The position numbers and the translations under genes were made by a program. Shown here piece after piece: positions 24,821 through 33,589 of a DNA stretch of 64,000 nt; within the stretch, counting starts at the first letter, position 1, and each line of letters begins with the position of its first letter. The notes under the pieces are model-generated. The model saw only the letters and a program-made list of their open reading frames with translations, was not told where the DNA came from and did not search any database. The stretch is from positions 124,001 to 188,000 of the forward strand of contig NZ_BAIV01000005.1 in the NCBI RefSeq assembly GCF_000517545.1. Reading direction: 5' to 3'. Source of the stretch: Bacteroides reticulotermitis JCM 10512 (lineage in GTDB: Bacteria > Bacteroidota > Bacteroidia > Bacteroidales > Bacteroidaceae).

Positions 24821-26867
24821 TTCGGGTGTGATACGCGATTTTAAGTTTCTCTTTAAATACAGTCTTCACCGTTGCGATATCCTTGAAGGTGATCGGACAT
24901 ACTTTAAAATATCCTTCCGTAACCTGTGAGTCGATAATCTTATCTACCAGGTTACTGATACTCTCCTCTGTATATTCGGGTAAGCTACGTGAAGCGGCTT
25001 CTACGGCATCGGCCATCATCAGGATGGCTGTTTCCTTGGAAAAAGGATTTGGTCCCGGATACGTGAATAGCTCCTCATTAGGTTCTTCGCCGGGGTGTTC
25101 ATTTTTCCATGAGATATAAAAGAATTTAGTCTTCCCTCTGCCGTGGTGGGTACTGATAAAGTCCTTGATCACTTTGGGCAGATTATGTTTTTCCGCCAAC
25201 TTTAGTCCGTCTGTGACGTGACTGATGACCACCTGAGCACTTTGTTCATAGCTCAGGTTCTTGTGCGGATTGATTCCTCCCGACTGATTCTCCGTAAAGA
25301 AAGCAGGATTCTCCATCTTGCCAATGTCGTGATACAAAGCACCGGTACGCACCAACTGGCTTTTGGCACCAATGCGGATCGCCGCTTCGGCAGCCAGATT
25401 AGCTACCTGCATCGAGTGTTGGAAAGTACCCGGAACGGTTTCCGACATTTGTCTCAGTAAGTCATTGTTGATATTAGAAAGCTCTACCAGTGTTACGTTG
25501 GAGGTGAATCCGAAAGTCTTTTCCAACAGAAAGAGTAGGGGATAGGCGAACAGCAATAAAATCCCGTTAATAACAAACGAGATATACATACCCGTATTCA
25601 GTTTTGAGAAGTCATTCGACAACCCGTTTTCCGTCATCAGCTCGAAGGAGAAATAAATAGCGGCGTAGGTTAGGATAACCAGTAAAGCCGTGCGGAACAG
25701 CTGCGAACGTTGCGATAATTCCCGCAGGCTGAAGATAGCCACTAATCCCGCTGCGAGTTGTGTGAGTATAAATTCGTGCGGGAACCTCAACGATATGGAG
25801 CAGATCAATATCGTAATGACATGCGTCAGAAAAGCGGTTCGCGAATCGAGGAATATACGGATGATGATGGGTAGCATCGCGTAGGGGATGATATACACAT
25901 TGAATAGGTTGTGAGATACCAGAAAGGCAGTCACTACGTTGTAGAGCACAATGATGATAAATAGCAACGACAGGCTCCCTTTGCGTTCGTAATAGTCTTT
26001 GCGGAATAAATCCAGGTAGAGCATAAAACAGAGCACAAGTACCCCTACGAATAAAATCTGCCCGGCCAGCATCAGGTCTGTTTGCCCCAGCGATTCACTT
26101 CGTTTATTAGACTCCATGCGCAGAGATTCCAAAATATCATACGTTTCCGGACTGATAATCTCGCCCCGGTCAATAATCTTCTGTCCGCTCACCACTACAC
26201 CCTTTGCCCAGGGGTAATTGTTCAGCAGATCCTTCTTCGCCGACTCAGACCGCTCACTGTCATAAGTCAGGTTGGGCATAATATATTCATTGAGAGCACA
26301 TTGCTGTAGAATATCCCGGTTGAAATGTGTGGAGTCCGCCGAAAGTAGATGTTCGTAGGCTTTTCGGACCGTGTAGATATAGTCGGTCGGCTGAGCGTTG
26401 GCGAGCTTATCGCTGACGATCATGATCGTCAGGGTACTATCTTTATAGAGGTGTTGATTGTCGTTGGTCGAAACAATTCCCGCCGCGTAAATCTCCTTGA
26501 GCGTTCGCTCGATATATCGCAGATATTCGGTGGATGGAAGTATGCTTTTAAGCGTCGATTGGTAATTGCTCCTCAAGCGGGTAAGCGCTTCTTTTTCGAT
26601 GTCCTTATTGAGTTGATAGTAGGGTTGGAAAGACTTCATGAGACTATCCTGCTCGCGTTTTACGACCGTTTTCTCTTTGTAGATCGGGAAGTCAAAAGTT
26701 GCGATTAGTTTACCGTATTTCCACGGCTTATTTATGTCAAATTGATAGTTGAATTTCCCATCGCGAGGCAAGAAATATACAATAAGTGTTACGCTTGTTA
26801 CGAATAACAGTATTTTGTATATCAAATTTCTCCGAGAGAAGCTCTTTTTAATCTTTCTATATTCCAT
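24795..26867 (-). CDS. Membrane HD-domain phosphohydrolase, PgpH-like (7TM-HD)
   Basis: 690 aa. One N-terminal membrane span (about 15-33) is followed by an extracytoplasmic 7TMR-HDED domain (about 50-265), about seven membrane spans (265-465) and a C-terminal HD domain. The metal-binding HD pair is visible in GALYHDIGKMENPAFF, and downstream histidines in VISHVTDG and STHHGRG. In Firmicutes the same architecture (PgpH) degrades cyclic di-AMP; whether that holds here is inference. The 3' end overlaps the phosphatase gene by 26 bp, and the 5' end faces gltX across 97 bp. Confidence 0.93.
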   Translation of the reverse strand: MEYRKIKKSFSRRNLIYKILLFVTSVTLIVYFLPRDGKFNYQFDINKPWKYGKLIATFDFPIYKEKTVVKREQDSLMKSFQPYYQLNKDIEKEALTRLRSNYQSTLKSILPSTEYLRYIERTLKEIYAAGIVSTNDNQHLYKDSTLTIMIVSDKLANAQPTDYIYTVRKAYEHLLSADSTHFNRDILQQCALNEYIMPNLTYDSERSESAKKDLLNNYPWAKGVVVSGQKIIDRGEIISPETYDILESLRMESNKRSESLGQTDLMLAGQILFVGVLVLCFMLYLDLFRKDYYERKGSLSLLFIIIVLYNVVTAFLVSHNLFNVYIIPYAMLPIIIRIFLDSRTAFLTHVITILICSISLRFPHEFILTQLAAGLVAIFSLRELSQRSQLFRTALLVILTYAAIYFSFELMTENGLSNDFSKLNTGMYISFVINGILLLFAYPLLFLLEKTFGFTSNVTLVELSNINNDLLRQMSETVPGTFQHSMQVANLAAEAAIRIGAKSQLVRTGALYHDIGKMENPAFFTENQSGGINPHKNLSYEQSAQVVISHVTDGLKLAEKHNLPKVIKDFISTHHGRGKTKFFYISWKNEHPGEEPNEELFTYPGPNPFSKETAILMMADAVEAASRSLPEYTEESISNLVDKIIDSQVTEGYFKVCPITFKDIATVKTVFKEKLKIAYHTRISYPELKK

Positions 26868-26925
26868 AATGGTTGAAATTTTTGCGAAAAGTACGAAAAA
26901 AAACCATAGTGTGGAAAAAAAGGTT

Positions 26926-26933
26926 TAATTTTG
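26926..26933 (+). promoter_or_regulatory. Candidate -7 box for gltX-waaA
   Basis: TAATTTTG matches TAnnTTTG, 32 bp before the gltX start. No TTTG was found at -33. Confidence 0.4.
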
Positions 26934-26964
26934 CCGCGATTTATCTATATACTAACCCAATATT

Positions 26965-28482
26965 ATGGCAGAAAGAAAAGTAAGAGTCCGTTTTGCTCCC
27001 AGTCCTACCGGAGCATTGCACATCGGCGGTGTGCGTACAGCTTTATATAATTACCTATTTGCACGTCAACATGGCGGGGATATGATCTTCCGTATCGAAG
27101 ATACTGATTCCAACCGATTTGTTCCGGGCGCGGAAGAATACATTATTGAGTCTTTTAAGTGGTTAGGTATTCACTTCGACGAAGGGGTGACCTTTGGCGG
27201 AAACTGCGGTCCGTACCGTCAGTCTGAACGTCGGGAGATTTACAAGAAGTATGTACAGATTCTGCTAGATAACGACAAAGCCTATATCGCATTTGATACC
27301 CCTGAAGAATTGGACGCTAAACGAACGGAAATAGCGAATTTCCAATACGATGCTTCAACTCGCGGAATGATGCGCAACTCATTGGTTCTATCCAAAGAAG
27401 AGGTTGACGCCCTGATTGCAGCAGGTAAACAATACGTGGTTCGTTTCAAAATCGAGCCCAATGAAGATATACATGTTAACGATTTGATTCGTGGTGGAGT
27501 CGTTATCAATTCATCCATCCTGGATGATAAAGTGCTCTATAAATCGGCTGATGAATTGCCGACCTACCACCTGGCCAATATAGTAGACGACCATTTGATG
27601 GACGTTTCCCATGTCATCCGTGGCGAAGAATGGTTGCCGTCGGCTCCGTTACACGTGCTGTTGTATCGTGCTTTCGGCTGGGAAGATACCATGCCTTCTT
27701 TTGCGCACCTACCCTTGCTGCTCAAGCCCGAAGGAAACGGAAAGCTGAGTAAGCGTGACGGCGACCGTCTGGGATTTCCGGTGTTTCCACTCGAATGGCA
27801 CGATCCGAAAACGAACGAAGTTTCTTCAGGATACCGTGAATCGGGCTATCTGCCGGAGGCGGTGATTAACTTCTTGGCTTTATTAGGCTGGAATCCGGGC
27901 AACGAACAGGAAGTAATGTCGATGGATGAGCTGATCAGCTTGTTCGACTTACACCGTTGCAGCAAGTCCGGCGCTAAGTTCGACTATAAAAAAGGACTTT
28001 GGTTCAACCACCAATATATACAGTTGAAATCGAATGAAGAGATTGCCGAGCTGTTCTTGCCGGTGTTGAAAGAACACGGTGTAGAGGCTCCGTTGGAGAA
28101 AGTCATTGCCGTAGTGGGCATGATGAAAGACCGGGTGACCTTCGTGAAAGAATTATGGGATGTTTGCAGCTTTTTCTTTGTGGCTCCGACCGCATACGAT
28201 GAAAAGACCGCCAAGAAACGTTGGAAAGAAGATTCTGCCCGTTGCATGACTGAACTAGCCGAAGTATTGGCCGGCATCGATGATTTCAGCATCGAAGGGC
28301 AGGAAAAAGTTGTCATGGACTGGATCGCAGCCAAGGAATATCATACCGGAAACATCATGAATGCGTTCCGATTGACATTGGTGGGCGAAGGAAAAGGTCC
28401 GCATATGTTCGACATCTCCTGGATATTGGGTAAAGAAGAAACATTGGCTCGCATCAAGCGTGCCGTAGAAGTATTGAAGTAA
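26965..28482 (+). CDS. gltX: Glutamate-tRNA ligase
   Basis: 505 aa class I aminoacyl-tRNA synthetase. The HIGH signature is [13 protein letters not shown] at residues 9-21 and the KMSKS loop is KLSKRDGD near 258. The C-terminal anticodon-binding part is complete. It charges tRNA-Glu in the cytoplasm, and in organisms lacking GlnRS also tRNA-Gln; which applies here cannot be told. waaA starts 10 bp after its stop, so the two are probably co-transcribed. Confidence 0.98.
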   Translation: MAERKVRVRFAPSPTGALHIGGVRTALYNYLFARQHGGDMIFRIEDTDSNRFVPGAEEYIIESFKWLGIHFDEGVTFGGNCGPYRQSERREIYKKYVQILLDNDKAYIAFDTPEELDAKRTEIANFQYDASTRGMMRNSLVLSKEEVDALIAAGKQYVVRFKIEPNEDIHVNDLIRGGVVINSSILDDKVLYKSADELPTYHLANIVDDHLMDVSHVIRGEEWLPSAPLHVLLYRAFGWEDTMPSFAHLPLLLKPEGNGKLSKRDGDRLGFPVFPLEWHDPKTNEVSSGYRESGYLPEAVINFLALLGWNPGNEQEVMSMDELISLFDLHRCSKSGAKFDYKKGLWFNHQYIQLKSNEEIAELFLPVLKEHGVEAPLEKVIAVVGMMKDRVTFVKELWDVCSFFFVAPTAYDEKTAKKRWKEDSARCMTELAEVLAGIDDFSIEGQEKVVMDWIAAKEYHTGNIMNAFRLTLVGEGKGPHMFDISWILGKEETLARIKRAVEVLK

Positions 28483-28492
28483 CTGCGTTGAT

Positions 28493-29713
28493 ATGCTTTA
28501 TAATTTAGCTATAGTCTCTACGACCTTTTGGTCCATCTGATCGCTCCATTTAGCCGGAAGCCTCGTAAAATGATGAAAGGACATTGGGTTGTATACGAAC
28601 TCCTCCGTCAGCAGGTGGAGAAAGGTGAGAAATATATTTGGTTTCATGCTGCTTCCTTAGGAGAATTTGAACAAGGACGTCCGTTGATTGAACAAATCCG
28701 GGCTAAATACCCCAGCTATAAAATATTGCTGACCTTCTTTTCGCCATCGGGCTATGAAGTGCGCAAGCACTACCGGGGGGCCGATATCGTTTGCTATCTG
28801 CCGTTCGATAAGCCGCGTAACGTGAAGAAGTTCCTCGGAATTGTGAATCCGTGCATGGCATTCTTTATCAAGTACGAGTTCTGGAAGAACTACCTGGATG
28901 AGTTGCACAAGCGACGTATTCCGGTGTATAGTGTCTCTTCAATTTTCCGTCGGGATCAGATATTCTTCAAATGGTACGGAGGAACCTATCGCGGTGTATT
29001 GAAAGATTTCGATCATCTCTTCGTGCAGAACGAAGCCTCGAAACGTTATCTTTCGAAAATCGGTATCAATCGCGTCACCGTAGTCGGTGATACGCGCTTT
29101 GACCGGGTACTGCAAATTCGCGAGGAAGCGAAAGACCTCCCGTTGGTACAGAAGTTTAAAGGAGAAAATTCGTTTACTTTCGTTGCCGGAAGCTCGTGGG
29201 GCCCGATGAAGATCTGTTCCTCGAATACTTTAACAACCATCCGGAGATGAAGCTCATCATAGCTCCTCACGTGATCGAAGAAAATCATTTGGTGGAAATT
29301 ATCAGCAAACTCAAGCGTCCTTACGTACGCTATACCCGTGCTGATGAGAGAAATGTACTTCGCGCCGACTGTTTGATAATCGACTGTTTCGGCCTGCTTT
29401 CATCCATCTATCGATATGGTGAAATTGCTATATTGGCGGCGGATTCGGAGTAGGTATTCACAATACGCTGGAAGCTGCCGTGTATGGTATACCTGTGGTT
29501 TTCGGTCCGAAGTATCATAAATTTATGGAAGCCAGACAGCTGATTGAAGCCAAAGGAGCTTACTCGATCAAGGATTATGAAGAATTGAATGAACTTCTCG
29601 AGCGCCTTAAGACCGATGAAGCCTTCATGCAAGAAACCGGAGCGAATGCTGGTTATTATGTGACCAGTAACTCCGGAGCAACCGATAAAGTTATGCAGAT
29701 GATTAATTTCTAA
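28493..29713 (+). CDS. waaA: 3-deoxy-D-manno-octulosonic acid transferase (three frameshifts in this sequence)
   Basis: About 407 aa after correction. The product transfers Kdo from CMP-Kdo to lipid A precursor at the inner membrane. The reading frame is broken three times, each repaired by adding one base: a T in the run 28526-28529 (restoring MLYNLAIVSTTFLVHLIAPF from the ATG at 28493), a G in 29198-29201 (restoring SSWGPDEDLFLEYF), and a T at 29429 (restoring GEIAYIGGGFGVGIHN). Family landmarks include FHAASLGEFEQGRPLIE with the likely catalytic Glu and the GGGFG nucleotide-sugar motif. The translated fragments otherwise cover the family end to end, so sequencing error is much more likely than a decayed gene. 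It follows gltX by 10 bp. Confidence 0.88.
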
Positions 29714-29738
29714 CGAACCGTTGGACTCTATAAACGCC

Positions 29739-29771
29739 AAGCGTCCTGCCTTTTTTGAGGGTAGGACGCTT
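29739..29771. terminator. Convergent terminator between waaA and the carbonic-anhydrase-like gene
   Basis: AAGCGTCCTGCC (29739-29750) pairs with GGTAGGACGCTT (29760-29771), with a T-rich loop. It sits 26 bp after waaA and 23 bp after the convergent gene, so it can serve both. Confidence 0.7.
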
Positions 29772-29793
29772 GCTGTTTATACGGAGTTCTGAT

Positions 29794-30309
29794 CTATTCT
29801 TTATACCATTGCGAATACATCAGGTAATTGTGCGCTATCTTTTGGTTAAGTTCCTTTGCCTGCTCCGGGTCTACCTTCTTGATGAATTTAGCCGGAACTC
29901 CTCCCCAGATGCTACCCGGTTCGATTACGGTATTACTCAGTACCAAAGAACCGGCAGCTACAATCGAGCCTTCACCAACTACGGCCTGGTCTAAGATGGT
30001 CGATCCCATTCCGATTAAAGCATAATCTTTGATTGTTGCCCCGTGGATGGTTACATTGTGCCCTACGGAAACATAATCGCCTATTTCGATGGTCGATTTT
30101 TGGTATAGCGTATGTAGAACGCTTCCATCCTGAATATTTACCCCGTTGCCTATTCGTATCGAGTTGACATCGCCACGGAGTACCGTGCAGAACCAGATGC
30201 TGCAATCGTTTCCTATAACAACGTCTCCTATGATGGTGGCATTGTCTGCCAGGTAGCAATTGTCTCCAATCTGCGGGTCAAAGCCACGCACTGATTTGAT
30301 TAAAGCCAT
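29794..30309 (-). CDS. Gamma-carbonic-anhydrase-family hexapeptide-repeat protein
   Basis: 171 aa left-handed beta-helix protein with repeated [LIV]-G-x4 units from about residue 12 to 130. The gamma-carbonic anhydrase landmarks are visible: VLRGDVNSIRIG, NIQDGSVLH, VGHNVTIHG and GMGSTILD, including the three metal-ligand histidines. A C-terminal helix ends in QWYKE. Members trimerise and bind Zn or Fe; many bacterial ones (YrdA/CaiE-like) show little or no carbonic anhydrase activity, so the reaction is uncertain. It lies downstream of the aminopeptidase P gene on the same strand, with the palindromic 23-bp repeat array in the gap. Confidence 0.92.
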   Translation of the reverse strand: MALIKSVRGFDPQIGDNCYLADNATIIGDVVIGNDCSIWFCTVLRGDVNSIRIGNGVNIQDGSVLHTLYQKSTIEIGDYVSVGHNVTIHGATIKDYALIGMGSTILDQAVVGEGSIVAAGSLVLSNTVIEPGSIWGGVPAKFIKKVDPEQAKELNQKIAHNYLMYSQWYKE

Positions 30310-30360
30310 AAAATTTTAGTTTTAATGATGTTTTTATCTGAATGCAGTCCTTGCCTGTTC

Positions 30361-30452
30361 GACACCCGGGTGTCAAGCAGACTGAGACCCGGGTCTTGAA
30401 CATAACTACACCCGGGTGTCAGACATGCCAACACCCGGGTGTCGAACAAGGT
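30361..30452. repeat. Four-copy 23-bp tandem array of CCCGGG-centred palindromes
   Basis: Units at 30361-30383, 30384-30406, 30407-30429 and 30430-30452. Each carries a perfect 12- to 14-bp palindrome around CCCGGG: GACACCCGGGTGTC in unit 1, ACACCCGGGTGT in units 3 and 4, AGACCCGGGTCT in unit 2. The centres are exactly 23 bp apart. The compensated change in unit 2 (CAC to GAC together with GTG to GTC) keeps the dyad. The outermost copies also form a larger inverted repeat (TTCGACACC... against ...GGTGTCGAA). It lies between the aminopeptidase stop (30457) and the carbonic-anhydrase-like start (30309). Confidence 0.9.
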
Positions 30453-30456
30453 TCGT

Positions 30457-32238
30457 TTAAAGGGGAAAAGTCGCCTCCTGCAACCAATTTTTTTCCGCTG
30501 TGCTAAGATCCGGAGAAAGCTTATTGTAAACAGTCTGGTGGTAGTTGTTTAGCCATTCGATCTCTTCTCGCGTGAGCATCTCCTTGATAATGCCTTTTTT
30601 GCAGATAGGGCATAGCGTGATGGTCTCGAACTTGAAGTACTCGCCAAACATGCCTTCTTTGTCTTTGCAAACCAGCGTCAGATTTTCGATGCGTACTCCG
30701 TGACTGCCGGCTTTATACACACCGGGTTCGTTCGAAGTAACCATGCCCGGTTGCAGAGCTACGGGATTCTCATTCATGCGTATGCTTTGAGGTCCTTCGT
30801 GCACATTGAGGAAATGCCCGACTCCATGCCCGGTACCGTGTAGGAAGTTCATCCCTCGGCTCCAGATAGGCATACGAGCCAACACATCAAGCTGTGCGCC
30901 GCGTGTTCCGGCAGGGAATTTCGCCATGGCCAAGGCCGATGTGCCTTTCAGAATGAGCGTATAATCGGTCTTCTCTTCTTCGGTCAGTTCGCCTAGGGCA
31001 ATGGTACGCGTAATGTCGGTTGTCCCGTCCATATATTGTGCGCCTGAATCTAAGAGTAAGAAGCCTTCCGGATGCAGGGTCGCGTTGCTTTCGGGCGTTG
31101 CCGAATAGTGTACGATAGCTCCATGTGCCCGGTAGCCTGCAATCGTATCAAAGCTTTCTCCCTTATAGAGTGGCTGTGCGGCGCGGAATTCGTGAAGTTG
31201 TTGGTCGACGCTGAGTTCGGTCACTGTCTCGGAGGGAACCGCCTCTTCCAGCCATTTCAGAAACTTAACCAACGCTACCCCGTCTCGCTGCATAGCTGCA
31301 TGAATACCGGCAATTTCCTGCTTGTTTCGGATTGCTTTGAGTAGGGCAACAGGCGATTCGCCCCGGATAATCCGACATTGCGGCTGGATAGAAGAATAGA
31401 CGGCGTAGTTCGTTTTCTTTGGATCGACCAAGATGCTCTCTCCTTCGAAACGGTGTAAGTAGGTCTCTATTTCGTCGTAATCCCGCAATTCGACCTGCTG
31501 TTCTTTTAGGTAGGCTGCCACTTCCGGGGTAACTTTTTCCGGAGAAATGAAATAGATCAGTTGATCCTGGCAAATCAGTAAGTAGCTTGTTACTACCGGG
31601 TTGCAATGCACATCGCTTCCTCTCAGATTGAGTACCCACGCTATTTCATCCAGTGTGGGCAATAGCAATGCGTAGCTGTTCTTCTTGGTCAGTTCGCTCC
31701 GAATCTGCGCGACTTTCTCTGTACAACTCGTACCGGCGTATTGAATATCATAGATGAAAGCAGGTGCAAGAGGCATGGGAGGGCGATCTTCCCAAATAGT
31801 TTTCAACGGGTCGCCGAAAATGTCGACACGTAAATTGTGAGCCGCCAGTTCTTTCTGCATCTCTTCAACCTGGTAGGCGGAAAACATCTTTCCGTCAATG
31901 CTAATTGATTCGCCGGGCCTTAAATGCTGGCAAATAAATTCCGGAATACTTGGAACTCCCGGCAACATTTCTTTGTATAAAGTGATGCCGCTTCCTTCGA
32001 GTTGTTCCTCCGCTTGTAAAAAATAACGAGAATCCGTCCACAAACCGGCTTGATCTTTTAGGATGACAGCTGTACCTGCCGAACCGGTAAAACCGGAAAT
32101 CCATTCACGCGATTCCCAATGAGGGGCTACGTATTCACTAAGGTGAGGATCGGTGCTGGGAATAATAAATCCCCGGACAGCGTTCGGATTGAATGTCATC
32201 CGTAACGCGTGTATGCGCTCGCTTATACTCTGCTTCAT
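30457..32238 (-). CDS. Aminopeptidase P family protein (Xaa-Pro aminopeptidase, M24B)
   Basis: 593 aa. Two N-terminal creatinase-like domains (about 1-310) are followed by the pita-bread M24 catalytic domain and a C-terminal extension, the three-domain layout of cytosolic eukaryotic-type aminopeptidase P. Metal ligands are present in LLDSGAQYMDGTTDITRT (two Asp), GTGHGVGHFLNVHEGP (His), SNEPGVY (Glu) and VRIENL (Glu). It should remove N-terminal residues preceding proline, using two Mn or similar ions, in the cytoplasm as no signal peptide is seen. It is divergent from rpsU and has a possible -7 box TATATTTG at 32276-32283. Confidence 0.95.
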   Translation of the reverse strand: MKQSISERIHALRMTFNPNAVRGFIIPSTDPHLSEYVAPHWESREWISGFTGSAGTAVILKDQAGLWTDSRYFLQAEEQLEGSGITLYKEMLPGVPSIPEFICQHLRPGESISIDGKMFSAYQVEEMQKELAAHNLRVDIFGDPLKTIWEDRPPMPLAPAFIYDIQYAGTSCTEKVAQIRSELTKKNSYALLLPTLDEIAWVLNLRGSDVHCNPVVTSYLLICQDQLIYFISPEKVTPEVAAYLKEQQVELRDYDEIETYLHRFEGESILVDPKKTNYAVYSSIQPQCRIIRGESPVALLKAIRNKQEIAGIHAAMQRDGVALVKFLKWLEEAVPSETVTELSVDQQLHEFRAAQPLYKGESFDTIAGYRAHGAIVHYSATPESNATLHPEGFLLLDSGAQYMDGTTDITRTIALGELTEEEKTDYTLILKGTSALAMAKFPAGTRGAQLDVLARMPIWSRGMNFLHGTGHGVGHFLNVHEGPQSIRMNENPVALQPGMVTSNEPGVYKAGSHGVRIENLTLVCKDKEGMFGEYFKFETITLCPICKKGIIKEMLTREEIEWLNNYHQTVYNKLSPDLSTAEKNWLQEATFPL

Positions 32239-32275
32239 ACTTTAATGTATTTGTTAATCTCTATCTAATTGTCTT

Positions 32276-32283
32276 CAAATATA
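32276..32283 (-). promoter_or_regulatory. Candidate -7 box of the aminopeptidase gene
   Basis: TATATTTG on the minus strand, 38 bp before the start codon. No TTTG at the -33 distance. Confidence 0.35.
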
Positions 32284-32344
32284 CAAACTTTCGACGGTTA
32301 ATACTTTGTTGGTGAATTGTTTTTGAGAAATATTCGCAGAAAGT

Positions 32345-32375
32345 TTTGTGAATAAAGAAAGTATGTGTAATTTTG
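32345..32375 (+). promoter_or_regulatory. Bacteroides-type promoter of rpsU
   Basis: TTTG (32345-32348), 19-nt spacer, TAATTTTG (32368-32375), an exact match to the primary-sigma consensus. The predicted leader is about 48 nt and A/T-rich, with no Shine-Dalgarno sequence. Confidence 0.8.
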
Positions 32376-32428
32376 CGGCGCATTTTGACTCAGAGTTTTT
32401 AAACCATAACATATTTAATAATAAAAAG

Positions 32429-32620
32429 ATGATTGTAGTACCTGTAAAAGAAGGCGAGAACATCGAAAGATCGCTGAAGAAGTTTAAAAGAAAATTTGAA
32501 AAAACTGGTATCGTTAAAGAATTGAGAAGAAGACAGCAGTTTGATAAACCTTCTGTCGTTAAAAGATTTAAGAAAGAACGTGCCGTTTACGTACAAAAAC
32601 TTCAGGAAGTAGAAGATTAA
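32429..32620 (+). CDS. rpsU: 30S ribosomal protein bS21
   Basis: 63 aa starting MIVVPVKEGENIERSLKKF. The frame is open upstream, but this Met gives the family length and lies at the right distance from an exact promoter. In Bacteroidota bS21, with bS6 and bS18, lines the pocket that hides the 3' end of 16S rRNA, explaining the weak use of Shine-Dalgarno sequences in the phylum. It begins a short unit with xerC and hpf. Confidence 0.97.
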   Translation: MIVVPVKEGENIERSLKKFKRKFEKTGIVKELRRRQQFDKPSVVKRFKKERAVYVQKLQEVED

Positions 32621-32693
32621 TAAATCGTAATTTCCTTTGAATTATTGAATTCTTTTTCATACATTCGTTGCAGGATTATAGATGTAGTGAATT

Positions 32694-33575
32694 ATGTTAA
32701 TTGAATCTTTTCTCGATTATCTCCGGTATGAACGGAATTATTCTGAACGGACAATCCTCGCTTACGGCGAAGACCTCTGTCAGGTTCGGAATTATGTGCA
32801 GGAGGAGGGTGGAGAATTTAATCCCGCAGAAGTGAAAAGTGAACAGATTCGTGGATGGATTGTTTCATTAATAGATCTGGGTTACACGTCGACTTCTGTA
32901 AATCGCAAGCTAAGTTCGCTCCGATCGTTTTATCGATATCTTTTGAAACAAGGAGAAGTGGAAGTGAATCCGTTACGCAAAATAGCGGGTCCAAAGAATA
33001 AAAAGCCACTACCCGTTTTTTTGAAAGAGAGCGATATGAACAAATTGTTGGATGATACCGACTTTGGAGAGGGTTTTATAGGTTGTCGAGATCACTTGAT
33101 TATCGAGATGTTTTATGCCACCGGCATGCGGCTCTCGGAGTTAATCGGTTTGAATGACAGCGATGTGGATTTCTCAGCTTCTCTCTTGAAAGTGACCGGG
33201 AAGAGAAATAAGCAACGGTTGATTCCTTTTGGTGATGAACTGCGGGATGCAATGCTTGCTTATATTAATATAAGGAATGAAGAAGTTTTGGAGCGGTCGG
33301 GTGCTTTCTTTATAAGAGAAAACGGCCAACGACTCTACAGAACGTTAGTCTATGATTTAGTGAAACGGAACTTATCAAAAGTGGTAGCGCTTAAAAAGAA
33401 GAGTCCTCATGTATTGAGACATACCTTTGCTACAATGATGCTGAATAATGACGCAGAATTGGGAGCGGTAAAGGAACTTTTGGGTCATGCAAGCCTTTCG
33501 GCTACAGAGATCTACACGCACACCACGTTTGAGGAACTTAAAAAAGTGTATAAACAGGCTCATCCAAGAGCTTAA
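32694..33575 (+). CDS. xerC: Tyrosine recombinase XerC/XerD-like
   Basis: 293 aa. A SAM-like core-binding domain (about 1-85) precedes the catalytic domain with all active-site residues: Arg146 (ATGMRLSEL), Lys170, His239 and Arg242 (HVLRHTFA), His265 (LGHASL) and nucleophile Tyr274 (EIYTHTTF). The length and lack of extra domains fit a chromosome-dimer-resolution recombinase acting at dif rather than a phage or transposon integrase, and no mobile element is adjacent. Whether it is the XerC or XerD partner cannot be decided here. It lies 73 bp after rpsU and 14 bp before hpf, so a recombinase is embedded in a ribosome-linked unit. Confidence 0.9.
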   Translation: MLIESFLDYLRYERNYSERTILAYGEDLCQVRNYVQEEGGEFNPAEVKSEQIRGWIVSLIDLGYTSTSVNRKLSSLRSFYRYLLKQGEVEVNPLRKIAGPKNKKPLPVFLKESDMNKLLDDTDFGEGFIGCRDHLIIEMFYATGMRLSELIGLNDSDVDFSASLLKVTGKRNKQRLIPFGDELRDAMLAYINIRNEEVLERSGAFFIRENGQRLYRTLVYDLVKRNLSKVVALKKKSPHVLRHTFATMMLNNDAELGAVKELLGHASLSATEIYTHTTFEELKKVYKQAHPRA

Positions 33576-33577
33576 AA

Positions 33578-33585
33578 AAGGAGGT
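33578..33585 (+). promoter_or_regulatory. Strong Shine-Dalgarno sequence of hpf
   Basis: AAGGAGGT, complementary to the anti-Shine-Dalgarno of 16S rRNA, 4 nt before the hpf ATG and just after the xerC stop. This is unusual here because most genes in the window have A/T-rich leaders without such a motif. Confidence 0.75.
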
Positions 33586-33589
33586 AACT

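Noticed and set aside
30361..30452. CRISPR array
   Set aside because: The period is 23 bp with only about 9-11 bp between palindromes, there are four copies, and no cas gene is nearby.
30340..30456. Ordinary intrinsic terminator of the aminopeptidase gene
   Set aside because: Single dyads have no loop and no T-run follows. The fixed 23-bp spacing of four copies is not a terminator feature, although RNA pairing between copies could still affect read-through.
32694..33575. Integrase of a mobile element or integron
   Set aside because: There is no adjacent cargo, attachment repeat or cassette. The gene sits in a conserved housekeeping context and has the size of a Xer recombinase.
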